A stretch of 64,000 nucleotides of DNA from an uncultured Roseibium sp. (lineage in GTDB: Bacteria; Pseudomonadota; Alphaproteobacteria; Rhizobiales; Stappiaceae), in NCBI RefSeq assembly GCF_947494555.1, contig NZ_CANLVF010000001.1, forward strand, positions 1,364,001 through 1,428,000. The letters are read 5' to 3'. This document shows positions 55,079-63,606 of this stretch, piece by piece. Both the position numbers and the translations under genes were made by a program. Numbering within the stretch: the first letter of the stretch is position 1; each line of letters opens with the position of its first letter. The notes beneath the pieces were generated by a model. The model did no database searches and had not been told where the DNA came from. It saw nothing but the letters and a program-made list of their open reading frames with translations.

Positions 55079-55250
55079 CGGCAAGACCATTAGCTGGAAG
55101 CGTCCCAAGTTGGGAGGCAAGTCAGGTTTTGACTTAGAACTCAGCAAGGGGCGTGCCGGAGTGGCAGGAATTGCCTCAGATCCGCTTGAGCGGCGTGCGC
55201 TTTTTCTCGCCCGGATATGAGATGGGATCACCGCATCGCATGGGAGAAAC

Positions 55251-55279
55251 AAAAAACCGGCCGGGGCGAACCCGGCCGG
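55251..55279 (-). terminator. Terminator after the YHS gene
   Basis: CCGGCCGGG (55257-55265) / CCCGGCCGG (55271-55279) stem with five-base loop; the minus strand continues with TTTTTT. A second inverted repeat AATCGATCTT / AAGATCGATT flanks and overlaps the YHS stop codon. Confidence 0.88.
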
Positions 55280-55312
55280 TGGTAATCGATCTTCAGGGGG
55301 CAGAAAGATCGA

Positions 55313-55786
55313 TTAGAGTTCACTCGGATCGGTTTTTTCGATCTGCGTCCAGTTGTCGTCTGCGGAACTGACGAAGCCCGGAATGTCCTTGTTCCAGCGT
55401 TCCTGGATGCTTTCGGACAGGTTCAGGTAGAGCTTGCCGTCGACGATCTTCCAGAGGTCAGGATCACCGTCCACCTTGACGCCCATGGCCGTTCCGAAGG
55501 CGCAGAAGCCGCCATATGCCGGCAGGTACTTTTCCGGGTTCTGCTTGAACAGGTCACGGTTTTCTTCAGAAACGAAGCGGTAGGTCGCTCCGTTATGAAC
55601 TTCGGTGATCGAAAAGTCGCCATCCTGCGGCGCGCCGTTCGTGAAGTATGAGACCGGGTCGACACCACGCAGGGCGAGACCGGTGACGGTTGCGTTCACG
55701 TCAAAACCGGCAGCAAAGGCGCTGGATACGAGACCGGAAACAACAACGAGAGCAGCAACGGAGCCGCGGATAAGGTTCTTGAGCAT
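55313..55786 (-). CDS. YHS domain-containing secreted protein
   Basis: 157 residues. Signal peptide MLKNLIRGSVAALVVVSGLVSSAFA, then the YHS pattern 'LALRGVDPVSYFTNGAPQDGDFSITEVHNGATYRFVSEENRDLFKQNPEKYLPAYGGFCAFG' with Cys of GGFCAFG. YHS domains occur in metal-handling proteins. GGAG precedes the start. It is divergent from the TetR gene with two inverted copies of an operator-like site between, so it is probably repressed by this TetR protein. Confidence 0.9.
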   Translation of the reverse strand: MLKNLIRGSVAALVVVSGLVSSAFAAGFDVNATVTGLALRGVDPVSYFTNGAPQDGDFSITEVHNGATYRFVSEENRDLFKQNPEKYLPAYGGFCAFGTAMGVKVDGDPDLWKIVDGKLYLNLSESIQERWNKDIPGFVSSADDNWTQIEKTDPSEL

Positions 55787-55868
55787 TTGAAAGACTCCCA
55801 GGGGTCAGCCTTTGTAAGGCGTTCGATTTGAGCCGGCTCGGAAGAGATTGCCCTGATTGCCATATTTC

Positions 55869-55948
55869 GGTACCATTCGGTTCCTAATTGATCAGAGTCG
55901 ACCGCTTGTGCCGGTGAGAGAAACATACGATTAGGAACCGATCGGTAC
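55869..55948. promoter_or_regulatory. Pair of inverted operator-like sites between YHS gene and tetR
   Basis: Site 1 at 55869-55888 reads GGTACCATTCGGTTCCTAAT; site 2 at 55930-55948 reads ATTAGGAACCGATCGGTAC, which on the other strand is a near copy (GTACCGATCGGTTCCTAAT). Each contains a G-x-ACC ... CGGT-x-C palindrome; ACCGATCGGT in site 2 is perfect. Two dimer sites 40 bases apart, in opposite orientation and each close to one promoter. Confidence 0.75.
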
Positions 55949-56008
55949 AAAACACAAGAGCGTGAGCGCTGGTTGATGTCTTTGTGAATACGAGGGCGAG
56001 GAAGGAAG

Positions 56009-56587
56009 ATGGCAAGACCACGTGAGTTTGACCCCGAAGAGGCAATGGACAAGGCCATGACCCTGTTCTGGGACGTGGGCTATGAGGAAGCCTCGCTATC
56101 GGAGCTTCTGGCGGCGATGGAGATAACTAAAGGGTCCTTCTACAAAGCTTTCCAGGACAAACAGTCCATCTATCTGGCATCGCTTGACCGTTACAATGAC
56201 AATGTTATCAGCGGGACCGTTGCCTATCTGTCCGACGCCGCCCAGGGCACAGGCCGCGACCGTATATTGGGATTGTTCGAAAAGGTGGCGCAGGCGGTGA
56301 AGGCGGACGGGGACCGGCTCGGCTGCTTTTTATGCAATGCACTGATCGACAAGGCGGCGGAAGGTGGTGAAGCGGAAAACAAGCTTCAGGCGATGGTGCA
56401 CAGGCTCGAAAACGCCTTCTTCAAGGCTCTGTCAGACGATCGGCCACGAGATGACGCCGGGAACAGGGAAACTGCGCGCGGGGTTCTTTCCGCCTATTTC
56501 GGGCTGAGGGTTCTGGGACGTGCAGGTCTGTCAACGCAAATGGCCGCGGACTGCATCCGTCAGGTGGAGAGGCTTCTTGAGCGCTGA
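56009..56587 (+). CDS. TetR family transcriptional regulator
   Basis: 192 residues. 'REFDPEEAMDKAMTLFWDVGYEEASLSELLAAMEITKGSFYKAFQDKQSIYLASLDRY' is the TetR helix-turn-helix of the AcuR/NemR-like group; the C-terminal part (LGCFLCNALIDKAAEGG) has the Cys-containing segment seen in electrophile-responsive members. GGAAGG precedes the ATG. The two operator-like sites upstream suggest autoregulation and control of the YHS gene. Confidence 0.93.
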   Translation: MARPREFDPEEAMDKAMTLFWDVGYEEASLSELLAAMEITKGSFYKAFQDKQSIYLASLDRYNDNVISGTVAYLSDAAQGTGRDRILGLFEKVAQAVKADGDRLGCFLCNALIDKAAEGGEAENKLQAMVHRLENAFFKALSDDRPRDDAGNRETARGVLSAYFGLRVLGRAGLSTQMAADCIRQVERLLER

Positions 56588-56645
56588 GGTCCAATACGTC
56601 GCACTGATGTCAAAACAAGACTTTTCGAAAACTGACCAGCCTGTT

Positions 56646-56825
56646 TCAACGCAACGACCGTGCAAACGCTTTCACAAGTTCCATAAGAATTACAAAGCAA
56701 ATGAGTGAAACAGTTGTCGTCAGGAAATGGCTTTCTGTAAATGCCGAAATGAGCCAGGCTAGCGGCAGGACTACGATCAGGGTGCAAATGACTTTCAGCG
56801 GAAAGCTCAATTCATAAGGCGGCAT
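56646..56825 (-). CDS. Small two-helix membrane protein, 59 aa
   Basis: ATG at 56823-56825 (complement), TGA at 56646-56648. The translation begins MPPYELSFPLKVICTLIVVL, then PLAWLISAF, ESHF and TTTVSLICFVILMELVKAFARSLR: two hydrophobic helices (about 10-30 and 36-53) with a short polar turn and a basic C-terminus, typical of a small inner-membrane protein. The plus-strand frames here lack any such pattern. Shine-Dalgarno is weak (only AAGG further upstream). No family known to me. Confidence 0.5.
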   Translation of the reverse strand: MPPYELSFPLKVICTLIVVLPLAWLISAFTESHFLTTTVSLICFVILMELVKAFARSLR

Positions 56826-56919
56826 TGTCGTCGCTTTCGGGGCCTTGGGTGACTGGATTTATCTTCGATAATCTAGATCGGAATTCGTTCCTTTTCCCTC
56901 ATCTGTACTCACGATGCCA

Positions 56920-56980
56920 CCCCGTCCTTGAGCCGGGGCCCATGCAAGTGTTGAGAATGGTCCCGGATCAAGTCCGGGAC
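56920..56980. repeat. REP-like double hairpin (second copy)
   Basis: CCCCG (56920-56924) / CGGGG (56934-56938) followed by GTCCCGGA (56960-56967) / TCCGGGAC (56973-56980), loop TCAAG. On the reverse strand the order and sequence match the copy at 43570-43626 (19 of 21 positions agree for the second hairpin). It lies between the small membrane-protein gene and the pyroglutamyl peptidase gene. Confidence 0.75.
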
Positions 56981-57004
56981 GGCGCAAGACTTGCCGGGAG
57001 TGGT

Positions 57005-57613
57005 TTACCGCAGCCGTCTTGCGGTTTCCTTCAGCAATCTGACAGCGGCTTCCTCGATGGCCGGGTAGGACGGGCGGGTGTCATGCCTGCCTTTTGGCAG
57101 GGACGGGACGTGGATGAAGATGCAGGGCACGCTGGACCCGATGGTATCCCACAGGGTGGCATTGCACAGATATGTTCCGGCGTTGCTTGAAAGAGTTGAC
57201 GGTACGCCGGCTGTTTTCGCGGCCTGGAGGAGGGCGCGTGCGGGCAGTGTCGCGGATCTTGCCCTTTCATTGCCTGGGGCAAGTTCGGGGCGCGTGGGTG
57301 CTTTACCGTCAGCGTCCGTGCGGATCCGGGTCGCGCGATTGACAGCCCGCGTTTCGACATTGAGCGTCCGCCGCGTGCCATCGACACCGAAATGCACAAT
57401 TGCATCCGGCCGGAGTTCTTCGCGCAGTTTCGAAGTAACCTCCTGCCGTCCGGCCCAGGTCGTCGGCAGCACCTCAAAAACGAACTCAACACCTGTCTGA
57501 TGCTTACCCAGACGTTTGCTCAGACGCCTCATCAGCTGTTCCGTCGGGTTGACCGGTGCCCCTGGAAACGGCGTGAAACCCGTCACCAGAATTGTTTTGG
57601 CGGTTCTTGTCAT
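57005..57613 (-). CDS. pcp: Pyroglutamyl-peptidase I (peptidase C15)
   Basis: 202 residues. VTGFTPFPG at the N-terminus, Glu87 in 'GVDGTRRTLNVETRAVN', nucleophile Cys150 in 'NAGTYLCNATLW' and His168 in 'FIHVPSLP' build the C15 triad. It removes N-terminal pyroglutamate from peptides. The start codon overlaps the stop of meaB by four bases, so the genes are translationally coupled, an unusual pairing. Confidence 0.9.
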   Translation of the reverse strand: MTRTAKTILVTGFTPFPGAPVNPTEQLMRRLSKRLGKHQTGVEFVFEVLPTTWAGRQEVTSKLREELRPDAIVHFGVDGTRRTLNVETRAVNRATRIRTDADGKAPTRPELAPGNERARSATLPARALLQAAKTAGVPSTLSSNAGTYLCNATLWDTIGSSVPCIFIHVPSLPKGRHDTRPSYPAIEEAAVRLLKETARRLR

Positions 57614-58608
57614 TCCGACAGACCCATCAGATCGGCAAGTTCATCAACGGCAAGCGATACGGCAGTCGTGCCGTCGTGAACGCTGCTCTCGAGAGACTTC
57701 AAGCGTTCAGCCGTCTTCTTGTTGGTTCTGAGTGCTTCGCTCATGCGCTGCTGCAACATGTCCCACATCCAGGCAACCTGTTGCCTGGAGCGTTTTTCCT
57801 GCCACTCGCCGCTGACCTGCATTCGGTGACTGTATTGTTCAATCTGCTGCCATAGCGTGTCGAGGTCCTGATTGACGAGACCCGATATGGTGATCACCGG
57901 CGGTGTCCAGTTGGGGGATTTCGGCGCGAGTATGTGGAGGGCGGCACGGTAGTCGGCGGCAGCCGAACGGGCGCGGGTTGCGCCATCGCCGTCCGCCTTG
58001 TTGACCGCAATCATGTCGGCGATTTCCAGAACGCCCTTCTTGATGCCCTGGAGTTCGTCTCCGGCACCCGGCAGCATGAGAACAAGAAAGAAATCGACCA
58101 TGTCGGCAACGGTCGTTTCGGACTGGCCGATGCCGACAGTCTCCACCAAGATCACATCGAAACCGGCGGCTTCACACAGCAGCATGGTCTCGCGGGTCTT
58201 GGCCGCAACGCCGCCGAGCGTTCCCGCGGATGGGGAAGGGCGGATATAGGCATTCGGGTCGGTCGCAAGCCTTGCCATGCGTGTCTTGTCGCCCAGGATC
58301 GACCCACCGGTGCGGGTCGATGAGGGGTCGACCGCTAGAACCGCAACCTTGTGGCCTGCCGCAGTCAGATTGGAACCGAGCGTGTCGATGGTCGTTGATT
58401 TGCCGACACCGGGCACGCCGGTAATGCCTATCCGCAAGGCTTTGCCGGTCAGCGGCAACACGTCCTGGATCAATTGATGCGCGACATGGCGGTGGTCGGC
58501 TTTTTTCGATTCAACGAGTGTAATCGCGCGCGCGAGAGCCGCGCGTTTGCCTGCCTTCAGATCCGCTGCGAGCGTTTGCGGATCGATTGTTTTTGCCTTT
58601 GCTGTCAT
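57610..58608 (-). CDS. meaB: Methylmalonyl-CoA mutase-associated GTPase
   Basis: 332 residues, MeaB/ArgK family. Walker A GVPGVGKS at residues 64-71, 'VDPSSTRTGGSILGDKTRM', ETVGIGQSETTVADMVDFF (switch regions), PGAGDELQGIKKGVLEIADMIAVNKADGDG (NKxD). It protects and reactivates the B12-dependent methylmalonyl-CoA mutase. The mutase is not in this window. Shares the B12 theme with metH. Overlaps pcp by four bases. Confidence 0.95.
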   Translation of the reverse strand: MTAKAKTIDPQTLAADLKAGKRAALARAITLVESKKADHRHVAHQLIQDVLPLTGKALRIGITGVPGVGKSTTIDTLGSNLTAAGHKVAVLAVDPSSTRTGGSILGDKTRMARLATDPNAYIRPSPSAGTLGGVAAKTRETMLLCEAAGFDVILVETVGIGQSETTVADMVDFFLVLMLPGAGDELQGIKKGVLEIADMIAVNKADGDGATRARSAAADYRAALHILAPKSPNWTPPVITISGLVNQDLDTLWQQIEQYSHRMQVSGEWQEKRSRQQVAWMWDMLQQRMSEALRTNKKTAERLKSLESSVHDGTTAVSLAVDELADLMGLSE

Positions 58609-58674
58609 GTCCCAGGCTTAAACCAGGATTCGGCAAAGGTCACGGTGCCATTTGGGGGAATGGGAGTGGTCAGG

Positions 58675-59460
58675 TCACTGGATGCCGGCATTGCGGAGCA
58701 ACACGTCATCCGACAGGTTTTGGATCTTGAGGCCCGTGCCGTCAGCGAGCGCCATGGGCTGATAGGCACCCTCGCAGCCTTGCGAAAACAAGGTGGTGAA
58801 AAAGACGCACGCGGCCAAATAGCTGCCTGCGACGGTCGGGTGGCGCTCATCAATGTAGAGGTTTACGTCCGGATGGCTGGTTCGCATCTGAGACCAGACG
58901 ACACCGACCGGGACCACCGAAGCCCCGTTCTGCCGTGCCATTTTGTTATAGGTGTCGTTGCTTCTTTGCTGCATTCCCGCATATGTGCCGACTTTCGAAA
59001 AATTCTTCTTGTTGAACTGGTCACCATCCCTGTGCGCCATCGCCATGTAAAAAACGACTTCGGTTTCGGGCGACATGAGGCGCGCGCGTTCTGCAAGCCA
59101 GCGTGCGTATGGGAGCGTCTTTTGGGCCACGTCTTCGTCGCGAAGCGCCGGCAGCTGGCTGTGCTCCTGCAGAACCACAAAATCCCAGGCGGTTTCGTCA
59201 AGGAGCGTTTTTACCTGCGGGTTTTCGGCATGGTGTTCCAGGCGTGCGCTTCCTTTGGCGGTTGTCCGCGTGACGATGCTCACGCCTTTGGAGGCAGCAA
59301 TGCTTTTCACCAGTCCAGGCAGATCATTGCCAAGCGTCAGGCTGTTCCCGACGAAAAGGATTTTGGATGTTTCCGGGGAAGGTGGCGATGCAAAGACATC
59401 AATTGCCGGGCCTAAAAGGGATGCGAGGCCTACTAGCGTGCAAAAGAATGCCTTTTTCAA
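58675..59460 (-). CDS. SGNH-hydrolase-like secreted protein
   Basis: 261 residues from a TTG at 59460 (GGGG seven bases upstream), which directly begins a signal peptide LKKAFFCTLVGLASLLGPAIDVFASPP; a TTG at 59547 would add 29 residues before it. 'ILFVGNSLTLGNDLPGLVKSI' has the nucleophile Ser in GNSLT (block I), 'VVLQEHSQ' and 'DERHPTVAGSYLAACVFF' (block V, D-x-x-HP). Similar to the DUF4886/SGNH family. Substrate unknown. Confidence 0.75.
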   Translation of the reverse strand: MKKAFFCTLVGLASLLGPAIDVFASPPSPETSKILFVGNSLTLGNDLPGLVKSIAASKGVSIVTRTTAKGSARLEHHAENPQVKTLLDETAWDFVVLQEHSQLPALRDEDVAQKTLPYARWLAERARLMSPETEVVFYMAMAHRDGDQFNKKNFSKVGTYAGMQQRSNDTYNKMARQNGASVVPVGVVWSQMRTSHPDVNLYIDERHPTVAGSYLAACVFFTTLFSQGCEGAYQPMALADGTGLKIQNLSDDVLLRNAGIQ

Positions 59461-59785
59461 TGATGGACCCCAGCCCTGTCCGATTCGATGAAATGCAAAA
59501 CGAGTATCGGGTGCTGTTGTAATTTGTCCATCCCGAACGGAAGCCAAACAACTCCGGTCAGGTCAACTTTGCTTTACACCGACCTTTTCTTGCTGCTCTT
59601 CGGTCTTTTGCAGCGGCGTGCGCACTGGTGGACACACCATCTGGATATGTTGCTTACGTTTGTCTCCATACCTCATCATGACCGTTTCCTCGCCTTAGCG
59701 TGGAAAAGCTTAGCGGGGAACGCGCTTCCGGATTGTGATGTGGATTACAATTCGTCCGGGAGGGGCCTGCAGGCAGACGGTTTTG
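59461..59785. other. Region between SGNH gene and DUF1131 gene
   Basis: About 325 bases upstream of the SGNH start, where the DUF1131 gene ends. Open frames at 59488-60078 and 59710-59958 show no family pattern. No strong hairpin seen. Confidence 0.35.
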
Positions 59786-60379
59786 TCAGCTTTTTGGCGT
59801 CCACAAAATGCGCTGCAACTCGGCGTCGAACAGCTCCTTTGACGGCGGCAGCCGGTCGAATGGTCCCTGGTAACCCGGGATCGCATAGACCAGTTCAACG
59901 TTCGGGTGTCCGCGCGATTTGCAGATGGCCATCCCGCGCCAGAGATTCTTGCCGGCACGGCAATCGGCTTTGGCAGTGCCGATGTCGCCCAATGTCATAC
60001 CGATCCGCTCGCCGTTCGGCCCTTGCAGATGATGAGTCACGCCGTGCACCGAGCGCACCTTGCCATTTTGCCCCTTGAAGACCTGCAGAACCTGAAAGCC
60101 ATCGGTATTGAAGGCTGCAAGCGCCCACTCGGTCTTGTTTTCAACCGCCGTCTGAATGCCTTCGGTGGTAAAGCCGGGCAGGGCCGATTCGATTGACTTG
60201 GAGCCGTACCGTGTCTCGGGTGTGATGCCACCGACATTGTCTTCGGTAATCTGGACGAGCGTGACATTCGACGTCTGAACAAGCCGGCCCGAGGTGCCGT
60301 CAAAGTCAGCCGTAGGCGAACAGGACGCAACAGCAAGGGCAAATAAAACTGAAAAAACGTTCAAGAATCGGCAGCGCAT
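59786..60379 (-). CDS. DUF1131 family lipoprotein (YfeY-like)
   Basis: 197 residues. MRCRFLNVFSVLFALAVASCSPT is a lipoprotein signal (lipobox VASC). The mature part 'VTLVQITEDNVGGITPETRYGSKSIESALPGFTTEGIQTAVENKTEWALAAFNTDGFQVLQVFKGQNGKVRSVHGVTHHLQGPNGERIGMTLGDIGTAKADCRAG' and end 'ELVYAIPGYQGPFDRLPPSKELFDAELQRILW' match DUF1131, whose E. coli member YfeY is an RpoE-dependent envelope lipoprotein. Two conserved Cys likely form a disulfide. Role here not known; transcribed alone. Confidence 0.8.
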   Translation of the reverse strand: MRCRFLNVFSVLFALAVASCSPTADFDGTSGRLVQTSNVTLVQITEDNVGGITPETRYGSKSIESALPGFTTEGIQTAVENKTEWALAAFNTDGFQVLQVFKGQNGKVRSVHGVTHHLQGPNGERIGMTLGDIGTAKADCRAGKNLWRGMAICKSRGHPNVELVYAIPGYQGPFDRLPPSKELFDAELQRILWTPKS

Positions 60380-60520
60380 GGACCAAACACATCGTTATTG
60401 CGGGCTGCGCTTTGCACGCAGTTCTCACAAGGGTTTAGCAACTCAGGATTATTTTGCAATTGCAGAGGGGCGGTGCTGTGGAAAGTTGGGACATGCTTCA
60501 CTGCACGCCCTAGAACCTCC

Positions 60521-61102
60521 TCAGGTTTCGTCTTTCTTTATCCACTTCGGCGTGCTTGGCGGTGTGTAGGTCTTAAACTGATCGATCATGTCCTGCGCGG
60601 TCGCGCTGATCTGAATCATGTTTCGCATTGCAGGCTTGGTGAAGGCTTCTTCGGTCTGATGATCCAAAAAGGCGATGAGTTGATCGTAGTAGCCGGCGAC
60701 ATTGAGGAATCCGCACGGTTTTTCGTGATAACCAAGCTGGCCCCACGTCCAGACTTCGAAGATTTCCTCCAAAGTTCCAACGCCTCCCGGCAGGGCAATG
60801 AAACCGTCGGACAGATCCGCCATCATCGCTTTTCGTTCATGCATCGAGCCAACGAGATGAAGTTCGTTGAGCCCTTCGTGACCGATTTCCTTTTCCTGAA
60901 GTGATCTTGGCAATACACCGACGACTTCGCCGCCGGCTTCAAGAGCCGCGTCGGCAACTGTGCCCATCAGGCCGACCTTGGCACCGCCATAGACGAGACG
61001 GTAGCCGTTTTCGGCAATGACGCGGCCGGTCGAGCGGGCCGCTTCCGTGTAGATTTCACGAGATCCATAGCTGGAGCCGCAAAAGACGCAAATGGATTTC
61101 AT
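60521..61102 (-). CDS. LOG family nucleotide 5'-monophosphate phosphoribohydrolase
   Basis: 193 residues from the ATG at 61102. 'ICVFCGSSYGSREIYTEAARSTGRVIAENGYRLVYGGAKVGLMGTVADAALEAGGEVVGVLP' and PGGVGTLEEIFEVWTWGQLGYHEKPC are the Rossmann-fold LOG motif (GGxxGTxxE). LOG proteins cut cytokinin riboside monophosphates or related nucleotides to free bases. It is downstream of the M20 peptidase gene on the same strand (58 bases between the two ORFs). Confidence 0.94.
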   Translation of the reverse strand: MKSICVFCGSSYGSREIYTEAARSTGRVIAENGYRLVYGGAKVGLMGTVADAALEAGGEVVGVLPRSLQEKEIGHEGLNELHLVGSMHERKAMMADLSDGFIALPGGVGTLEEIFEVWTWGQLGYHEKPCGFLNVAGYYDQLIAFLDHQTEEAFTKPAMRNMIQISATAQDMIDQFKTYTPPSTPKWIKKDET

Positions 61103-61159
61103 CTTTTTGTCCCGTTCGTTTTCAATTGGCACAATCGCCGGTCGCCGGCGGTCTTGCTG

Positions 61160-62548
61160 TCAGTTCTTTGCCAGTTCGTCGAGGACACGCGCCCAGGAAC
61201 GAATGCCTTTGTGAAAGCTTGTCAGATTGTATTTCTCGTTGGGGGAATGGATCTGGTCGTCTTCCAGTCCGAAGCCGATCATCAGGGTATCCATGCCCAA
61301 TGTACGCTTGAAATTGCCGACAATGGGAATGGAACCACCCATCCCGACGAGAGCGGCTTCTTTGCCCCATTCGTCTTTGAGAGCCGTTTCGCCCTTTTCA
61401 AGGGCCGGCATCTGGAAGTCTAGCCGGAGGGCCGGACTGCCATCCTTTGCGATGAAGTCGACGGAGCAGTCGGCCGGTATCTTTGAGCGCACATAGTCAC
61501 GGAAGGATTGCTGGATCTTGTCCGGATCCTGGTCTCCGACCAGCCGGAACGTGAATTTGGCATGAGCTTCGGATGGTATGACGGTTTTCGATCCGGCACC
61601 CTGATATCCGCCCCACATACCGTTCACTTCAACAGTTGGACGCGACCAGATGTGTTCCAGCGGCTTGCGGTCGTTTTCCCCGCGCGGATACTTCAATCCA
61701 ACCTCGCCGAGAAAATCCTCGATGGAGAAATTGAGGCCATCCCACATCCTGCTGACGTCTTCCGGCAATTCGATCACGCCGTCATAAAATCCAGGCAGGG
61801 TCACCTTGCCGTTTTCGTCATGCAGACCCGCAATGATGCTGGCAACGATGTGGTTGGGATTTTGCGCCGATCCGCCATACATGCCGGAATGAAGATCGCG
61901 GCTTGCGGCCTTGACGATGATTTCGTCACCGACCATGCCACGCAGCATGACGGCGATTGCGGGCGTCTCTGCGTCCCACATGCCCGTGTCGCAGACGAGA
62001 GCAAGATCGCAGGACAGTTCGTCCTTGTGCGCATCCAGAAACGGGCCAAGCGACGGTGAACCGGATTCTTCTTCTCCTTCGAACAGGATGCTCACGTCGA
62101 TTGGCAGATCGCCGGTCTCCTCAATAAACGCACGTGCTGCCTCGACGAATGTCATCAGCTGACCTTTGTCGTCCGATGCGCCGCGGGCAACGATGATCTT
62201 GCTGCCGTCCTCGCGTGTCTTGATGCTGGGTTCAAACGGATCCTGATCCCAAAGGTTCAATGGGTCGACGGGCTGAACATCGTAGTGTCCGTAAAAGAGT
62301 ACGTGCGGGCCCGACTTGCCGGATGTGCGGTGTCCGACCACCATTGGATGACCGGCTGTATCGCGCACGGATGCCTCAATACCGATTGATGTCAGTTCAC
62401 GCGCGAGCCATTCTGCAGCTTCGCGGCACGGTGCTGCGTATTCAGGGTCGGTAGAGATACTCTTGATTTTGAGAAGGTCGAACAGTCGATCGAGGCTGGA
62501 TTCGAAATTGGTCTCGATGCGCGCCAAGACCTTATCGATGGAACTCAT
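61160..62548 (-). CDS. M20 family dipeptidase
   Basis: 462 residues from the ATG at 62548 (AAGGATC upstream). Metal ligands and acids: VLFYGHYDVQPVDPL (His), ARGASDDKGQ (bridging Asp), FEGEEESGSP (catalytic Glu and ligand), VCDTGMWD. Resembles peptidase family M20A carnosinase-like and 'dipeptidase' group, which cut di- and oligopeptides in the cytoplasm with two zinc ions. Dimerisation domain sits between residues about 190 and 310. Part of a minus-strand run with CDF and HerA upstream. Confidence 0.93.
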   Translation of the reverse strand: MSSIDKVLARIETNFESSLDRLFDLLKIKSISTDPEYAAPCREAAEWLARELTSIGIEASVRDTAGHPMVVGHRTSGKSGPHVLFYGHYDVQPVDPLNLWDQDPFEPSIKTREDGSKIIVARGASDDKGQLMTFVEAARAFIEETGDLPIDVSILFEGEEESGSPSLGPFLDAHKDELSCDLALVCDTGMWDAETPAIAVMLRGMVGDEIIVKAASRDLHSGMYGGSAQNPNHIVASIIAGLHDENGKVTLPGFYDGVIELPEDVSRMWDGLNFSIEDFLGEVGLKYPRGENDRKPLEHIWSRPTVEVNGMWGGYQGAGSKTVIPSEAHAKFTFRLVGDQDPDKIQQSFRDYVRSKIPADCSVDFIAKDGSPALRLDFQMPALEKGETALKDEWGKEAALVGMGGSIPIVGNFKRTLGMDTLMIGFGLEDDQIHSPNEKYNLTSFHKGIRSWARVLDELAKN

Positions 62549-62647
62549 AACGGATCCTTGAATTTGGAACAGAATGGCTGGCCGAAGAATGCACGGCCTT
62601 TCAGAAGGCCCTAACAGGCCACAAGCGTGCGCGAAGCGCAAATGGAT

Positions 62648-63601
62648 TTAGCTGTTTTTCGGAAGGAGCGGCTGCGGTGCAGGCAGCGCGCCGCGCGCGG
62701 TGACGATAACCTCAACTCTTGTCGGCCCAATAGTTGCCTCCAGTTTCTCCAGGAGCTTCGATTGAAACTCATCGATCTCCTCGGCCAGCACAGCTTTGCC
62801 GGGATCGACATAGATCGCCACGTAGTGCATCCGTCCTGCCTGAAGGACCGCCGCCCTGTGGAAACGGTAGCCCATTTCCAGGGCAAGATCCCGCGCTGCG
62901 CGCGCCGCCTTTGAATGCGTGCCTTTTGGAGCGCTCACCCCGGCAAGGTCTGCAAGCGTTTTTCTGAACGTCGCCAGCGGTTGCCAGATAATGGCGAGGA
63001 TTAGAACGATCACGATGACCGCATCGCCGATCGGCACATAGGGTGCAAGGGGCGTTCCCTCAAGAAAGGGAAGCGACAAAAGGGCGGCGCCCGCACCGAC
63101 ACTCAGCACACCATCCATCATTGCCGCTCTGGCTTCGGTCTTCAACAAAGGCGACCGCTTCCCGCTATTTCTGTAGGCGCGGTAATAGTTGAAAGCGAGG
63201 GCCAGACAAATCAGAACGATCGTGACCGAGTAAAAAACGATCGGCCCGAACACCAGTTCAGGAACCGTACCGCCAGTGAAGAAGGTCCAGATCTTGATTC
63301 CGGATACTATTGCCGCAAAAATAAGGATACCGATCAGGATCAGACTGCGGAAGGTGACGTAGAGCACCTCATCGAAATCATGCCCCCAAGGCCGTTTTCG
63401 CGTAGGCGGCAAACCAACGCGGGCGCCGATGCGTGAAGCTGCAATGGCGGATACGAAGTTGACGGCCGAATAGAGCCCGTCTACCAGCATGGCATCGGAG
63501 CGCGAAAGCCATGCAGTCAGGATGCCGGCGAAAGCCATGAACAGATTAGCCCATTTACCAGCAGTCAGGGCCTTACGTTCGATCTCCCGATTGTCGGCCA
63601 T
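62648..63601 (-). CDS. Cation diffusion facilitator family transporter
   Basis: 317 residues with six hydrophobic segments (residues about 17-210). 'LMAFAGILTAWLSRSDAMLVDGLYSAVNFVSAIAASRIGARV' matches the CDF N-terminus; 'RKRPWGHDFDEVLYVTFRSLILIGILIF' follows. Metal-site residues of typical CDF proteins (D-x-x-x-D in helix 2) are only partly conserved (DAMLVD). A soluble C-terminal domain (about 230-310) is present. Exports divalent cations such as Zn, Fe or Mn. It starts five bases after the HerA-like stop, so they are cotranscribed. Confidence 0.9.
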   Translation of the reverse strand: MADNREIERKALTAGKWANLFMAFAGILTAWLSRSDAMLVDGLYSAVNFVSAIAASRIGARVGLPPTRKRPWGHDFDEVLYVTFRSLILIGILIFAAIVSGIKIWTFFTGGTVPELVFGPIVFYSVTIVLICLALAFNYYRAYRNSGKRSPLLKTEARAAMMDGVLSVGAGAALLSLPFLEGTPLAPYVPIGDAVIVIVLILAIIWQPLATFRKTLADLAGVSAPKGTHSKAARAARDLALEMGYRFHRAAVLQAGRMHYVAIYVDPGKAVLAEEIDEFQSKLLEKLEATIGPTRVEVIVTARGALPAPQPLLPKNS

Positions 63602-63606
63602 AAGCG

